Source of the DNA: Cytophagales bacterium
GTDB taxonomy: Bacteria > Bacteroidota > Bacteroidia > Cytophagales > Cyclobacteriaceae
Direction: 5' to 3'
NCBI GenBank assembly: GCA_022360055.1
Contig: JAKSDO010000271.1
Coordinates: 1 to 63,901, forward strand
Length of the DNA: 63,901 nt
Below, piece after piece: positions 26,410 through 34,945 of the stretch. The notes beneath the pieces were generated by a model. It saw nothing but the letters and a program-made list of their open reading frames with translations. It was not told the DNA's origin and ran no database searches. Position 1 is the stretch's first letter; the number at the start of each line of letters is the position of its first letter. Both the position numbers and the translations under genes were made by a program.

Positions 26410-27906
26410 ATGAGATTTTTTGGCTATTTTTCAATTCTTTCCCTGCTGGTTCTCACAAGTTGTTCCGAAAAAGAAAAAATATTTCTGGCCCAGGGGATTA
26501 TGTCCGGAGAAGCAACGGAAAACTCAATTATTCTTCAGGCCCGTTTAACCTCCGCCGATACGTTGATTGCCGGAGATATCCCCGGCGCTGCGGGTTTTGG
26601 TAAATTTGAAGTATCCGAAAATTCCGGTTTTAACCCTTCCGGGTTTTCCGGTTTGATGAAGGCGGACGCCGCAAAGGATCATATCCTCAAATGCAGATTT
26701 GAAGGACTAAAGCCGGGGACGAGATACCATTTTCGCCTGCATTACGGATCATCGGAAAAGACCGGGCAAATAAGTGATCCGGCAACATTTAAAACCAACC
26801 TGGGGAAATCGATGGAAGGCGAATCTTCTTTCGCAGTGGTTACCGGAATGAATTATTACCATTTTCATTACGGCAAGTATGATCGAAAACTGGCATATTC
26901 CGGAGCAGACAAACATTTGGGATACCCGGCGCTAAAAGCGATTCTTGACTTTCGGCCGGATTACTTCATTGGCACCGGAGATAATGTTTATTTTGACCAT
27001 CCGAGCGCGCGGAATTTTAAAAACAGCATCGATCGGGGAAAAGATCCGCACCCCGGCGGATATGAAGGTAAAGAAGTGATCGACGAAACAGGAATGAGAA
27101 GAAAATATCATGAGCAGTTCTTTCAGCCGAGGTTTAAAGACCTTTTTAAGAACGTCGCTACCTACTGGGAAAAAGACGACCACGACTACCGGGTGAATGA
27201 CGCGGATCCTTTTACCGACTTCCCGATAGCCCACCACCTGGGAATTAAAAACTTCAAAGAACAGGTGCCTGTGGCGGACCCCGAACACGGCGGTAAAACC
27301 TACCGGACAAGAAGAATAAACCGGGATCTGCAACTGTGGTTTGTTGAAGGGAGGGATTATCGCGACGCAAATGCAAGCCCCGACGGGCCGGATAAAACCC
27401 TTTGGGGCAAAGCGCAACTATCCTGGCTTCAATCTACCTTGCTGGAGAGCGATGCCACCTTCAAAATACTCGTATCTCCAACGCCGATGGTTGGGCCGGA
27501 CGATGCCTCTAAGAGGGATAATCATGTGAATCCAATGGGTTTTAAACATGAAGGGGAAGCGTTTTTTGATTGGATCGTTGAAAATAATCTTTTGAGTAAG
27601 AATTTTTACATCATTTGCGGAGACCGGCACTGGCAGTACCACGCCAGACATCCGAAGGGGATCGAGGAATTTTCATGTGGAGCGCTTGTCGACAACAACA
27701 GCAGGGCAGGACGATTGGCCGGCGATCCGGACAGCACGGATCCCGAAGGTAAAATTGTGCAATACTATATTCAGGGGACCGAAGAACAGGCCAGCGGTGG
27801 ATTCTTACTCGTAAAAAATACAAGCGGCGATCCGCCCGAATTGCATTTCGACTTTTACAACGAAACAGGCAAGCTGTTGTATAATACTGTAAAAAAAGCA
27901 AAGTAG
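26410..27906 (+). CDS. PhoD-like metallophosphatase lipoprotein
   Basis: A 498-residue lipoprotein: the signal peptide has a lipobox (VLTSC, lipidated cysteine near residue 19). An N-terminal beta domain like that of PhoD (QGIMSGEATENSIILQARLT) is followed by a calcineurin-like phosphatase core with DYFIGTGDNVYFDHPS, YWEKDDHDYRVND and FYIICGDRHWQYHA, which supply the metal ligands. PhoD enzymes hydrolyse phosphodiesters and phosphomonoesters outside the cell for phosphate scavenging; the substrate here is not known. A DUF89/ARMT1-like gene follows 33 bases later on the same strand. Confidence 0.88.
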   Translation: MRFFGYFSILSLLVLTSCSEKEKIFLAQGIMSGEATENSIILQARLTSADTLIAGDIPGAAGFGKFEVSENSGFNPSGFSGLMKADAAKDHILKCRFEGLKPGTRYHFRLHYGSSEKTGQISDPATFKTNLGKSMEGESSFAVVTGMNYYHFHYGKYDRKLAYSGADKHLGYPALKAILDFRPDYFIGTGDNVYFDHPSARNFKNSIDRGKDPHPGGYEGKEVIDETGMRRKYHEQFFQPRFKDLFKNVATYWEKDDHDYRVNDADPFTDFPIAHHLGIKNFKEQVPVADPEHGGKTYRTRRINRDLQLWFVEGRDYRDANASPDGPDKTLWGKAQLSWLQSTLLESDATFKILVSPTPMVGPDDASKRDNHVNPMGFKHEGEAFFDWIVENNLLSKNFYIICGDRHWQYHARHPKGIEEFSCGALVDNNSRAGRLAGDPDSTDPEGKIVQYYIQGTEEQASGGFLLVKNTSGDPPELHFDFYNETGKLLYNTVKKAK

Positions 27907-27939
27907 GATTTGTTTGATCAATATGCTCCCATCACCGGA

Positions 27940-29139
27940 ATGGATGAAAATTCGTTTGCGGCCTTTACGATCAGGAACCGGTTGCCGGTTATTCTGGAAA
28001 GAATAATAAATGAAAACGACTTCAGCGAACGGATAAACAGAAGCCTTCTGGAGCTGAAACATCAAATTGTAAATGCTCCGGTCACCTGTTCCTTAAAAGA
28101 AGGGACGGATTTGCGAAATTGGGAAAAATGGCTGTTGCCCTATGCAGGCAAGACCTGGTTTGAATTGCCTTTCTATGTCGCCGAAGCTTACTTTTACAGA
28201 CTGGTACTCGATAAGGTCGGTTACTTCAGTAAGGGCACGGATCCGTTCGCAAAACGGAAACGAGAGGAAGTCGATAAAAACGCAGCGTGCTTTGCAGCTA
28301 TTTTAGCGGATTTTCAAACGTTTCTGTCGACCTGTCCCGACCCGGGAGCACGGATCAAATACCTGCTGTTTACCGCACTGTGGGGGAATAAATCCGATCT
28401 CAGCCAGCTTCGATTGAACAAAAGCGATGAGGGTATGAAAGCGTACAGGGAATCGACAATCATTGATGATACGGAGGATGTCGCGAAACTGTTCAACCGG
28501 CAATTGAAGCGGATCGACATCATCCTCGACAATGCAGGGGTGGAGCTATTCACCGATTTGCTTCTTGCAGATGAAATGATCTCCTCGGGACGGTGCAAAC
28601 AAGTGGTGCTGCATTCCAAAGCCTTCCCAACCTTTGTTTCGGACGCGATCGAATCGGACGTCGCTTACCTGATCTATAATATGGAAAATTCTGAAAATCA
28701 ATCGATTAAGCATATATTCCAAAGTATTGGTTCAAGCATGCATTCAGGGAGCATAACCAATAGAAGTCATCCGTTCTGGAACGCTCCGCTACATTTTTAT
28801 GAGATGCCGGATGATTTAAAGCGCGAATTGAATGAATCCGATTTATTGATATTCAAAGGGGATGCAAATTACCGGAGAGTATTCGGTGACCGCCAGGTGC
28901 CCATAGATCTAGCCCCCGGTCGATTATCGGAATACCTTCCTTCGCGGTCGCTTTCCATACGTATCTTAAAATCTGAAATCCTGGTGGGTATGCCTGCTGA
29001 AAAGGCCCGGCAAATCTCAAACCGCGACCGGGAATGGCTGGTGAATGGGAACTATGGAATGATTCAAATGCTCAAAAGCAGCATTTCTTGCAGTCCGATT
29101 AAGAAGATTAAGAACGGCCGGCGGTTTAAGGACGGGTAG
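27940..29139 (+). CDS. DUF89/ARMT1-like metal-dependent phosphatase
   Basis: A cytosolic protein of about 399 residues resembling the DUF89 damage-control phosphatase family (human ARMT1, yeast YMR027W). Key segments are the helical N-terminal half with WFELPFYVAEAYFYRLVLD, the metal site IILDNAGVELFTDLLLAD, a helix with VLHSKAFPTFVSDAI, and LIFKGDANYRRVFGD near the end. Known family members use Mn or Ni/Co to remove phosphate from reactive sugar phosphates such as fructose 1-phosphate. ATG 27940 starts the homologous part; TTG 27910 is the alternative. This eukaryote-typical subfamily is less common in bacteria. It may form an operon with the PhoD-like gene. Confidence 0.85.
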   Translation: MDENSFAAFTIRNRLPVILERIINENDFSERINRSLLELKHQIVNAPVTCSLKEGTDLRNWEKWLLPYAGKTWFELPFYVAEAYFYRLVLDKVGYFSKGTDPFAKRKREEVDKNAACFAAILADFQTFLSTCPDPGARIKYLLFTALWGNKSDLSQLRLNKSDEGMKAYRESTIIDDTEDVAKLFNRQLKRIDIILDNAGVELFTDLLLADEMISSGRCKQVVLHSKAFPTFVSDAIESDVAYLIYNMENSENQSIKHIFQSIGSSMHSGSITNRSHPFWNAPLHFYEMPDDLKRELNESDLLIFKGDANYRRVFGDRQVPIDLAPGRLSEYLPSRSLSIRILKSEILVGMPAEKARQISNRDREWLVNGNYGMIQMLKSSISCSPIKKIKNGRRFKDG

Positions 29140-29250
29140 TTGATAAAGAACCATTCGATTGGTTGGAAGAGTATGATTTATACCGGAAATTCTTCGAATG
29201 GCCTGATTGCCGGCGGGCACGGGACAAGGTCAGACAAATAGAAGCTCGCG

Positions 29251-29267
29251 TCGGGCAGTCTGCCCGA
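29251..29267. other. Short perfect hairpin in intergenic region
   Basis: TCGGGCAG-T-CTGCCCGA: an 8-bp perfect inverted repeat about a single base, between the DUF89 gene and the convergent sulfatase gene. No T-run follows closely; it could be a terminator component or a binding site. Confidence 0.4.
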
Positions 29268-29344
29268 TGTTCAAATCCGAAGCTTTAAATCCGGGAGAAC
29301 GCATCGGTCTGCCTCAGGACGGAAATGCTTCCGGGGGTAAACAT

Positions 29345-30922
29345 TTAGAACTGGGCTTTTCCCCCGGGGAGTGTTGCTTCCCAGGCCTTTAGGCGACTTT
29401 CAAGCCTGTCGATCATTTCCGGATGAGCACCGGAAAGGTCTTTCATTTCCGTCAGATCATCGGCGAGATTATACAACGCCCATCCTTCGTTGTTTGTATT
29501 TACAATTTTCCAGTCGCCCTCGCGATACATTCTGAATTTGTCTTTGTATCCCGAAACAAATCTTTTGGGGACCGGTCTTTCCAAACCTTCAAAAACAGGT
29601 ACGATGGAACTTCCGTGCAGTGGGAGGGACGGCGTACCATGCACCTGCTCCGGATAGGCGATGCCTGCCGCATCAAGTATGGTCGGATAGAGGTCGACCA
29701 GATGAGAAGGCTGATTGGTGATCCGGCTCGGAGCAATTTTGTCGGGCCAATGGGCTATAAAATGCGTGTGTGTCCCGCCTTCATGACCAAACTGTTTGAA
29801 ATATCGGAAAGGCGTATTCCCTGCGTTGGCCCAGGCGGCGCTCAGGGTGCGGTAACCTGCCGGGTCCCCGGGTTCATGATCAAAATCCACATTGCTGTCG
29901 TACGGACAAGAGCCGTTGTCCGACAGATACATGATCAGGGTGTTATCCAATTGACCGGTTTTCTCAAGGTAATTTATTACCCGCCCGATATTATAATCCA
30001 TGCGGTGAACCATGGCCGCAAAAACAGCCATTTCAAGATCCAGTTCTTCCTTTTCAGGGGTTGTTAAGGAATCCCATGGCCGATAAAGCGGGATAAGGGC
30101 CCTGCGCTCCCCGTCTCCCCGGGGATGTCCCCTGAATTTGTTAATGTTTGATGACGGCTTGCTCAATTTATATTTGGGATCCAGCATGTCCAATTCGATC
30201 ATTTTTTCGTAGCGCCGTTGACGTATTGCGTCCCAGCCAATTAAGTATTTGCCTTTAAACTTTTCGATGTCTTCTTTCCTTGCCTGGAGCGGATAATGCG
30301 CCGCGCCGTACGGCAGATATAAGAAGAATGGAGCGGCTTTGTTTTTTCTTTGATCCAGTTTTTCCAGTGCGAAATCCGTAAAGGCGTCTGTTTTGAAAAA
30401 ACTGTCGCCCGCATAAAAAAGATCCCGCGCATGAAGTGTATCCCCCTGCAAAATGAAGGGCCTTTGGAACGAGCTGTCCGGCGGAATGAAAAATTCGTTG
30501 CAGGCCCAGAACGTGTAAGATTCATGAAAGGCATTTTCGGCATAGGCGGATTTTGGGACCCATTTCATAAAATGCTCTTTACCGCTGTGAATCGTGTAAT
30601 ACCCTTCTTTCTTTAATAACTCACCTATGGATACGGACCGGTGATCGCCCGTATAGTGTCCCGTTAGCATCACGGATCTGGTGGTCTCACACTTGCTCAT
30701 ATTATAAAATTGCTTAAAGCGGATGCCCTGGTTCGCAAGCCTGTCCAGATTGGGCGTCGCAATCTCGCTCCCGAAACAGCCCAAATCCGAAAATCCGATA
30801 TCATCGCCCATGATCAGGACAATGTTGGGTTGCTCATCAACCAATTTCTTTTCCGAATTGCAATAGGAAAGAATAAAGATCAAAGGGAAACAGATCAAAA
30901 ATGCAATATGGGAATATCTCAT
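29345..30922 (-). CDS. Type I sulfatase, lipoprotein
   Basis: A 525-residue sulfatase of the alkaline-phosphatase superfamily, exported as a lipoprotein (signal FLICFPLIFILSYC, lipidated Cys21). NIVLIMGDDIGFSDLGCFGS gives the calcium ligands Asp40 and Asp41, and LSDNGSCPYDSN a later metal site. The active-site motif reads CETTR (Cys78), that is C-x-T-x-R in place of the standard C-x-P-x-R, so whether Cys78 matures to formylglycine is open. It may desulfate algal polysaccharides or other sulfate esters. ATG 30922 is preferred; an upstream in-frame ATG at 30967 only adds residues before the signal peptide. No sulfatase-maturing enzyme is in the window. Confidence 0.9.
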   Translation of the reverse strand: MRYSHIAFLICFPLIFILSYCNSEKKLVDEQPNIVLIMGDDIGFSDLGCFGSEIATPNLDRLANQGIRFKQFYNMSKCETTRSVMLTGHYTGDHRSVSIGELLKKEGYYTIHSGKEHFMKWVPKSAYAENAFHESYTFWACNEFFIPPDSSFQRPFILQGDTLHARDLFYAGDSFFKTDAFTDFALEKLDQRKNKAAPFFLYLPYGAAHYPLQARKEDIEKFKGKYLIGWDAIRQRRYEKMIELDMLDPKYKLSKPSSNINKFRGHPRGDGERRALIPLYRPWDSLTTPEKEELDLEMAVFAAMVHRMDYNIGRVINYLEKTGQLDNTLIMYLSDNGSCPYDSNVDFDHEPGDPAGYRTLSAAWANAGNTPFRYFKQFGHEGGTHTHFIAHWPDKIAPSRITNQPSHLVDLYPTILDAAGIAYPEQVHGTPSLPLHGSSIVPVFEGLERPVPKRFVSGYKDKFRMYREGDWKIVNTNNEGWALYNLADDLTEMKDLSGAHPEMIDRLESRLKAWEATLPGGKAQF

Positions 30923-31007
30923 AGGGTCTGTTGAAAAATGTAAAGCTAAAAATACAAAAAAATGCATGGTTTGTTATTCCTAACCAATATTTGGATCGGT
31001 CATGCTG

Positions 31008-31037
31008 TTGTTTTATCGCACATTATGCGTACCTTTG
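31008..31037 (+). promoter_or_regulatory. Promoter of the DEAD-box helicase gene
   Basis: TTG at 31008-31010, exactly 19 bases, then TACCTTTG at 31030-31037: a full match to the Bacteroidota -33/-7 consensus. Predicted transcription start is near 31044, leaving a leader of about 185 bases before the ATG at 31229. Confidence 0.7.
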
Positions 31038-31228
31038 CGGAATTAATTGCGGATATTTTAATTCACTGCCGTAAGTTCACCTCGGAACCGTAGTCTTATC
31101 ATCTCCTCAATTTCGTATTGGAGCAACACCGGCCGGAAAAGTGCCTGTAGAAAATCGATCATTTTTTTTCATTCCAATAAAAAACGGATCATAAATAATG
31201 TTTCGTGATATTCATTTAACAAATTCAT

Positions 31229-32395
31229 ATGTCATTTAAAAGATTCAACCTTAGTGAACCCATTCTAAAAGCGCTTCATGAAAAAGGTTATCATCAGCCA
31301 ACACCGGTCCAGAAAGAGGCCATACCTCAAATCATTTCCCGAAAAGATATCATTGGCAGTGCCCAAACCGGTACGGGTAAAACGGCGGCTTTTTGTATTC
31401 CGATATTGCAATTGCTGCAACAAGGCAGACGCCGGAGAGGTATTAAGGCACTCATTCTTACTCCCACGCGTGAGCTGGCTGCCCAGGTCTGCGATAATCT
31501 TAATTTCTATGGCAAATATCTGCCCCTGCGCAATACGCAAATTTTTGGTGGAGTCTCTCAAAATGCGCAAGTGCAACAGATAAGGCAAGGTGTGGATATT
31601 CTGGTGGCAACCCCGGGACGGCTACTTGATTTGATGGGGCAGGGGATTATCAATCTCAAAAGCCTCGAGATCCTTGTGCTTGATGAAGCAGACCGAATGC
31701 TCGATATGGGCTTTATCCACGATATAAAGAAGGTCATCGCGGCTTCGCCGGCAAAACGGCAGGATATATTCTTTTCTGCCACGATGCCTAAAGGCGTGCA
31801 GAAATTGGTGATGTCAATAATGCGTAATCCGGTGAAGGTACATGTTGAAGGCACTTCCGATGCAAAGGCAGATATCCATCAATTTGTTTATCATGTGGAA
31901 AAGCGCAGTAAGCACGCACTATTAAAACATATCATTTCGGAAAAAGAAATGAAAAACGTGTTGGTATTTTCCCGTACCAAACACGGCGCCAATAGAATTG
32001 CAAAGAACCTTAACCGATCCGGAATAAAAGCAGAAGCAATTCATGGCGACAAATCCCAGCATGCGCGTCAGCGCGCCTTGCATAATTTCAAAATGAATTC
32101 AACGCGTGTGCTGGTCGCCACCGACATTGCCGCAAGAGGCATTGACATCAATAATCTGCCCTATGTGATCAACTTTGAATTGCCAGAAACGCCGGAAACG
32201 TATACACACCGTATCGGAAGAACGGGGAGGGCCGGAGCAACCGGATCGGCCTTTTCATTATGCGATGTGTCTGAACGAGGCTATTTGAAAAGGATCAACC
32301 GGAGGACTTCGAGAAAGCTGGCGACTGTCGAACACCCCTTTTGCCAAAGGATAACTGCGGATAAACAACTTCCGGTGCAGAAATCAAACCGTTAG
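31229..32395 (+). CDS. DEAD-box RNA helicase (RhlE-like)
   Basis: ATP-dependent RNA helicase of 388 residues. All motifs are in order: Q motif (GYHQPTPVQKEAIP), I (AQTGTGKT), Ia (PTRELAAQV), II (LDEADRMLDMGF), III (FSATMPK), V (VLVATDIAARGID) and VI (HRIGRTGRAG). The C-terminal tail is short and basic. Its length and motif pattern are those of RhlE-type helicases, which help ribosome assembly and RNA turnover, often at low temperature. It has its own consensus promoter and a long leader, and ends at a hairpin (32399-32417). Confidence 0.95.
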   Translation: MSFKRFNLSEPILKALHEKGYHQPTPVQKEAIPQIISRKDIIGSAQTGTGKTAAFCIPILQLLQQGRRRRGIKALILTPTRELAAQVCDNLNFYGKYLPLRNTQIFGGVSQNAQVQQIRQGVDILVATPGRLLDLMGQGIINLKSLEILVLDEADRMLDMGFIHDIKKVIAASPAKRQDIFFSATMPKGVQKLVMSIMRNPVKVHVEGTSDAKADIHQFVYHVEKRSKHALLKHIISEKEMKNVLVFSRTKHGANRIAKNLNRSGIKAEAIHGDKSQHARQRALHNFKMNSTRVLVATDIAARGIDINNLPYVINFELPETPETYTHRIGRTGRAGATGSAFSLCDVSERGYLKRINRRTSRKLATVEHPFCQRITADKQLPVQKSNR

Positions 32396-32398
32396 CAC

Positions 32399-32417
32399 GC
32401 GCAACAGGTCGTTGCGC
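32399..32417 (+). terminator. Hairpin after the helicase gene
   Basis: A 7-bp perfect stem (GCGCAAC / GTTGCGC) with a five-base loop starts four bases after the stop codon; followed by ATTTGGTTT, a weak T-tract. Probable terminator. Confidence 0.55.
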
Positions 32418-32717
32418 ATTTGGTTTGATACTAAGCAAAAAACAGGGGATTAAATTGTCAAATAGGGCCTTCTCCGATAGGTGCCCCCTGGATTACAGGA
32501 AGGTTTCGACAATCGTTAAACCGAAGGCCGCGGAGTTTGGATGGCCATACAGAAGCACACATGCACTTGTCCGGGCATTGAATGGTCATCTTCGACTGTC
32601 AGGACGGATATGCATTTGGGTTTGTTTTTCACAGATCGCACAAAAGATTTTTTAATGCATTGTTTTAAAACAAATTTATGCTACATTCGTACAACATACC
32701 AAACGGTCGGTTTTTTT
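32418..32717. other. Intergenic region upstream of the first TetR gene
   Basis: About 300 bases with no credible gene. Its right end carries a consensus promoter and a probable operator for the TetR gene at 32718; the rest shows nothing recognisable. Confidence 0.5.
32659..32711 (+). promoter_or_regulatory. Promoter and probable operator of the first TetR gene
   Basis: ATTG at 32659-32662, 19 bases, then TACATTCG at 32682-32689, close to TTTG-N19-TAnnTTTG. The sequence ACCAAACGGTCGGT at 32698-32711 is an imperfect palindrome (ACC....GGT) covering the expected transcription start and ending seven bases before the ATG, as for an autoregulated TetR gene. Confidence 0.5.
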
Positions 32718-33332
32718 ATGAATGAAATACAGGATAACAAACATCATATATTGGCGACGGCCTTCAAGCTTTTCTTTCAAAAGGGGTATAAAGAAGTTAC
32801 GATGAGTGAGCTTGTAAAGGAAAGCGGACTATCCAAAGGCGCGTTTTATCATTATTTCAGCAGCAAAGAGGAATTGTACAATCACTCGATGGAGATGTTT
32901 ATGAGCCATTATTTATCTAATTTCTCGATCGATTACGATGAATCTCAAACGCTGAGAAATAACTTAAAAAGACTTTATAATCAGTTTTCCCCAATTACGG
33001 ATCAAATGAATACCTCGACCCAGGAAGCGGCAGAGGCCTTAAGTAATTATTTGATTTTTCTTCAAAACCTAATGCGCAAGGAAGCGTGGAGGACAAAAAT
33101 GGAGGTGTATAACAGGAATTTTACCGATGAGTTTACCAGGTGGATCAAATTGGCCCAGACAAGGGGTGAGATCATGAAAGCGCTGGACCCGCTTTTATTG
33201 GCGAAACATTTTACAAGCTTAATGAAGGGCGTTGGCGTCTTGCATACTTTTGTCGATAGCAGTGAACCGGTGCAGGTGACCTTTGGAAAGCTGGTGGATC
33301 AGTTTTTCGACGTAATAGAAATCAAAGATTAA
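32718..33332 (+). CDS. TetR family transcriptional regulator (first of two)
   Basis: A 204-residue repressor. The N-terminal helix-turn-helix is clear: ILATAFKLFFQKGYKEVTMS, ELVKESGLSKGAFYHYFSSK, EELYNHSME. The C-terminal ligand-binding half is all helical with no recognisable ligand signature. I chose the ATG at 32718, where the DNA-binding domain begins; a longer frame upstream runs through the promoter. No target gene lies directly downstream other than a second TetR gene 101 bases later, so it may regulate itself and distant genes. Confidence 0.88.
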   Translation: MNEIQDNKHHILATAFKLFFQKGYKEVTMSELVKESGLSKGAFYHYFSSKEELYNHSMEMFMSHYLSNFSIDYDESQTLRNNLKRLYNQFSPITDQMNTSTQEAAEALSNYLIFLQNLMRKEAWRTKMEVYNRNFTDEFTRWIKLAQTRGEIMKALDPLLLAKHFTSLMKGVGVLHTFVDSSEPVQVTFGKLVDQFFDVIEIKD

Positions 33333-33379
33333 CATGTGTGCAATGAAAAATAGTTGAAATATTTTCGATCGTACACAAC

Positions 33380-33425
33380 TTGTTTTTTTCCAATACGTAC
33401 AGTATATTGACTGACCGTTCAGTCA
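33380..33425 (+). promoter_or_regulatory. Promoter with overlapping TetR operator
   Basis: TTG at 33380-33382 and TATATTGA at 33403-33410 (spacing 20) give a plausible Bacteroidota promoter. Over it lies TGACTGACCGTTCAGTCA (33408-33425), with 7-bp perfect arms TGACTGA/TCAGTCA, ending eight bases before the ATG of the second TetR gene. It is the likely autoregulatory operator for the whole export operon downstream. Confidence 0.65.
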
Positions 33426-33433
33426 TAAAAAAT

Positions 33434-34012
33434 ATGAGCCCCAGAAGTCAGAAACAAATTGAGCAGATAAGATCACAAAGCATCAAAAAGATTCTTGATG
33501 CTGCCTTCGAACTCATAGCAAAGCATGGCTATGAGGCAACCAGTATTTCACAGATTGCAAAGTCCGCAGGTGTATCTAAAGGGCTGATGTACAATTATTT
33601 TGACAGCAAGGAAGATCTCCTGAAGGAGCTTATAAATAATGCATTAGCCGAAGGTGACAGGCTAATGAAAGAGGCCATATCCGCGGATCCTTCCGAAACC
33701 TTAAAGAATATCTTTGTATGGTTTTTCAATGAATTGAGGAAGCACCCTAAACAATGGAGACTAATCACTGAGCTGATGTTGAAAATCGACAAGTTTGAAT
33801 TTGTGTCGGAGGTTGCGAAAAGAAAAATGGGGGACTACGTGGTTTTCATTGCCGGGCTTCTGGAGGAGATCGGATTTCCGAACCCAAAAGAGGAAGCACA
33901 ATTAATTTCGGGACTTTTTGACGGCATTGGAATACAATACCTGGTAGTACATCAGGACTACCCATTGGATGAAATGGAGACATATCTAATTAATAAATAC
34001 TGTAATTACTAA
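33434..34012 (+). CDS. TetR family regulator of the LolA/ABC operon (second of two)
   Basis: A 192-residue repressor with the TetR DNA-binding domain: ILDAAFELIAKHGYEATSIS, QIAKSAGVSKGLMYNYFDSK. The C-terminal half is helical. A near-perfect 18-base palindrome lies just upstream of the ATG at 33434, over the promoter. The gene is followed 15 bases later by a LolA-like protein gene and then an ABC exporter, so it is most likely the local repressor, released by a small, perhaps lipophilic, ligand; the ligand is unknown. The longer frame starting at 33380 runs through the operator and is rejected. Confidence 0.9.
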   Translation: MSPRSQKQIEQIRSQSIKKILDAAFELIAKHGYEATSISQIAKSAGVSKGLMYNYFDSKEDLLKELINNALAEGDRLMKEAISADPSETLKNIFVWFFNELRKHPKQWRLITELMLKIDKFEFVSEVAKRKMGDYVVFIAGLLEEIGFPNPKEEAQLISGLFDGIGIQYLVVHQDYPLDEMETYLINKYCNY

Positions 34013-34027
34013 AGCAGACGGCTGATT

Positions 34028-34822
34028 ATGAAAAAAAGAAAAATTGATTTTTTGTTAGACAACTTGCTGAAAAGGACAGCGGGAAAATTGCTCTTGTGTT
34101 TTGGATTCTGGGTGGTACCGGTTCTGGTACAAGGGCAAAATGCCAAAGAGATCGTGATGAGGATGGATAAAAAATGGCGGGGAGACTACGTGACGCAGGA
34201 AATGACCATGACGATCATAAGGCCGACCTGGCAGCGCAGCATTTCCATGAAAACCTGGGGCAGAGGAATGGATTATTCCATGGTCTATATTACTGCTCCG
34301 GCAAAGGAAAAGGGCCAGGTTTTTATGAAACGGAACAAAGAGATGTGGAACTGGGTGCCCTCAATCGACCGCATGATCAAATTGCCCCCCTCTATGATGA
34401 TGCAGTCCTGGATGGGGTCCGATTTTACCAATGACGACCTGATCCGGGAATCGTCGGTGGTGCGTGATTATGTGCATTCGATCATAGGAGCGGAAGAAAT
34501 ACTCGGACGGATGTGTTATAAGATCAAATTGATCCCGAAACAGGAAGCCGCTGTCGTCTGGGGAAAGGTTATACTGTGGATCACAAAGGAAGACGATCTG
34601 CAATTGAAAATTGAATTTTACGACGAGGATGAATATCTCGTAAATACCCAGTTATTGTCCGATATCAGGGAAATGGGAGGCAGGGTGATCCCGTGTAAAC
34701 TCGAAATGATCCCTGCCGATGAGGAAGGTAAAAAAACGGTGATTGACATCACTTCCGCCGATTATAGGACCGAGGTGAAAGAATCCTTTTTTTCTCAGCA
34801 GAATATGAAACGGATCAGGTAA
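34028..34822 (+). CDS. LolA-like outer membrane lipoprotein-sorting protein (COG2834-type)
   Basis: A 264-residue exported protein; signal peptide or anchor LLLCFGFWVVPVLVQGQ. The mature part matches the LolA-like superfamily: AKEIVMRMDKKWRGDYVTQE, MYSMVY-type strand seen as DYSMVYITAPAKEKGQVFMK, then MWNWVPSIDRMIKLPPSMMM with WMGSDFTNDDL, a hallmark of the COG2834 branch. LolA-fold proteins carry lipids or lipoproteins in a half-barrel across the periplasm. Its place between the TetR gene and two FtsX-type permeases suggests it receives cargo from the ABC transporter. Cargo unknown. Distinct from housekeeping LolA, which normally stands alone. Confidence 0.85.
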   Translation: MKKRKIDFLLDNLLKRTAGKLLLCFGFWVVPVLVQGQNAKEIVMRMDKKWRGDYVTQEMTMTIIRPTWQRSISMKTWGRGMDYSMVYITAPAKEKGQVFMKRNKEMWNWVPSIDRMIKLPPSMMMQSWMGSDFTNDDLIRESSVVRDYVHSIIGAEEILGRMCYKIKLIPKQEAAVVWGKVILWITKEDDLQLKIEFYDEDEYLVNTQLLSDIREMGGRVIPCKLEMIPADEEGKKTVIDITSADYRTEVKESFFSQQNMKRIR

Positions 34823-34945
34823 AAACCCATGGGAGCCAAGGCTGTTATAGAGCATGTCCGCGAAGAACGGAAAATGTCGACTTCATTCAAGAATAAGCTT
34901 TAGCCCATCTGTTTTTATCTATTATCTTTTTTTAAACACAATAAC

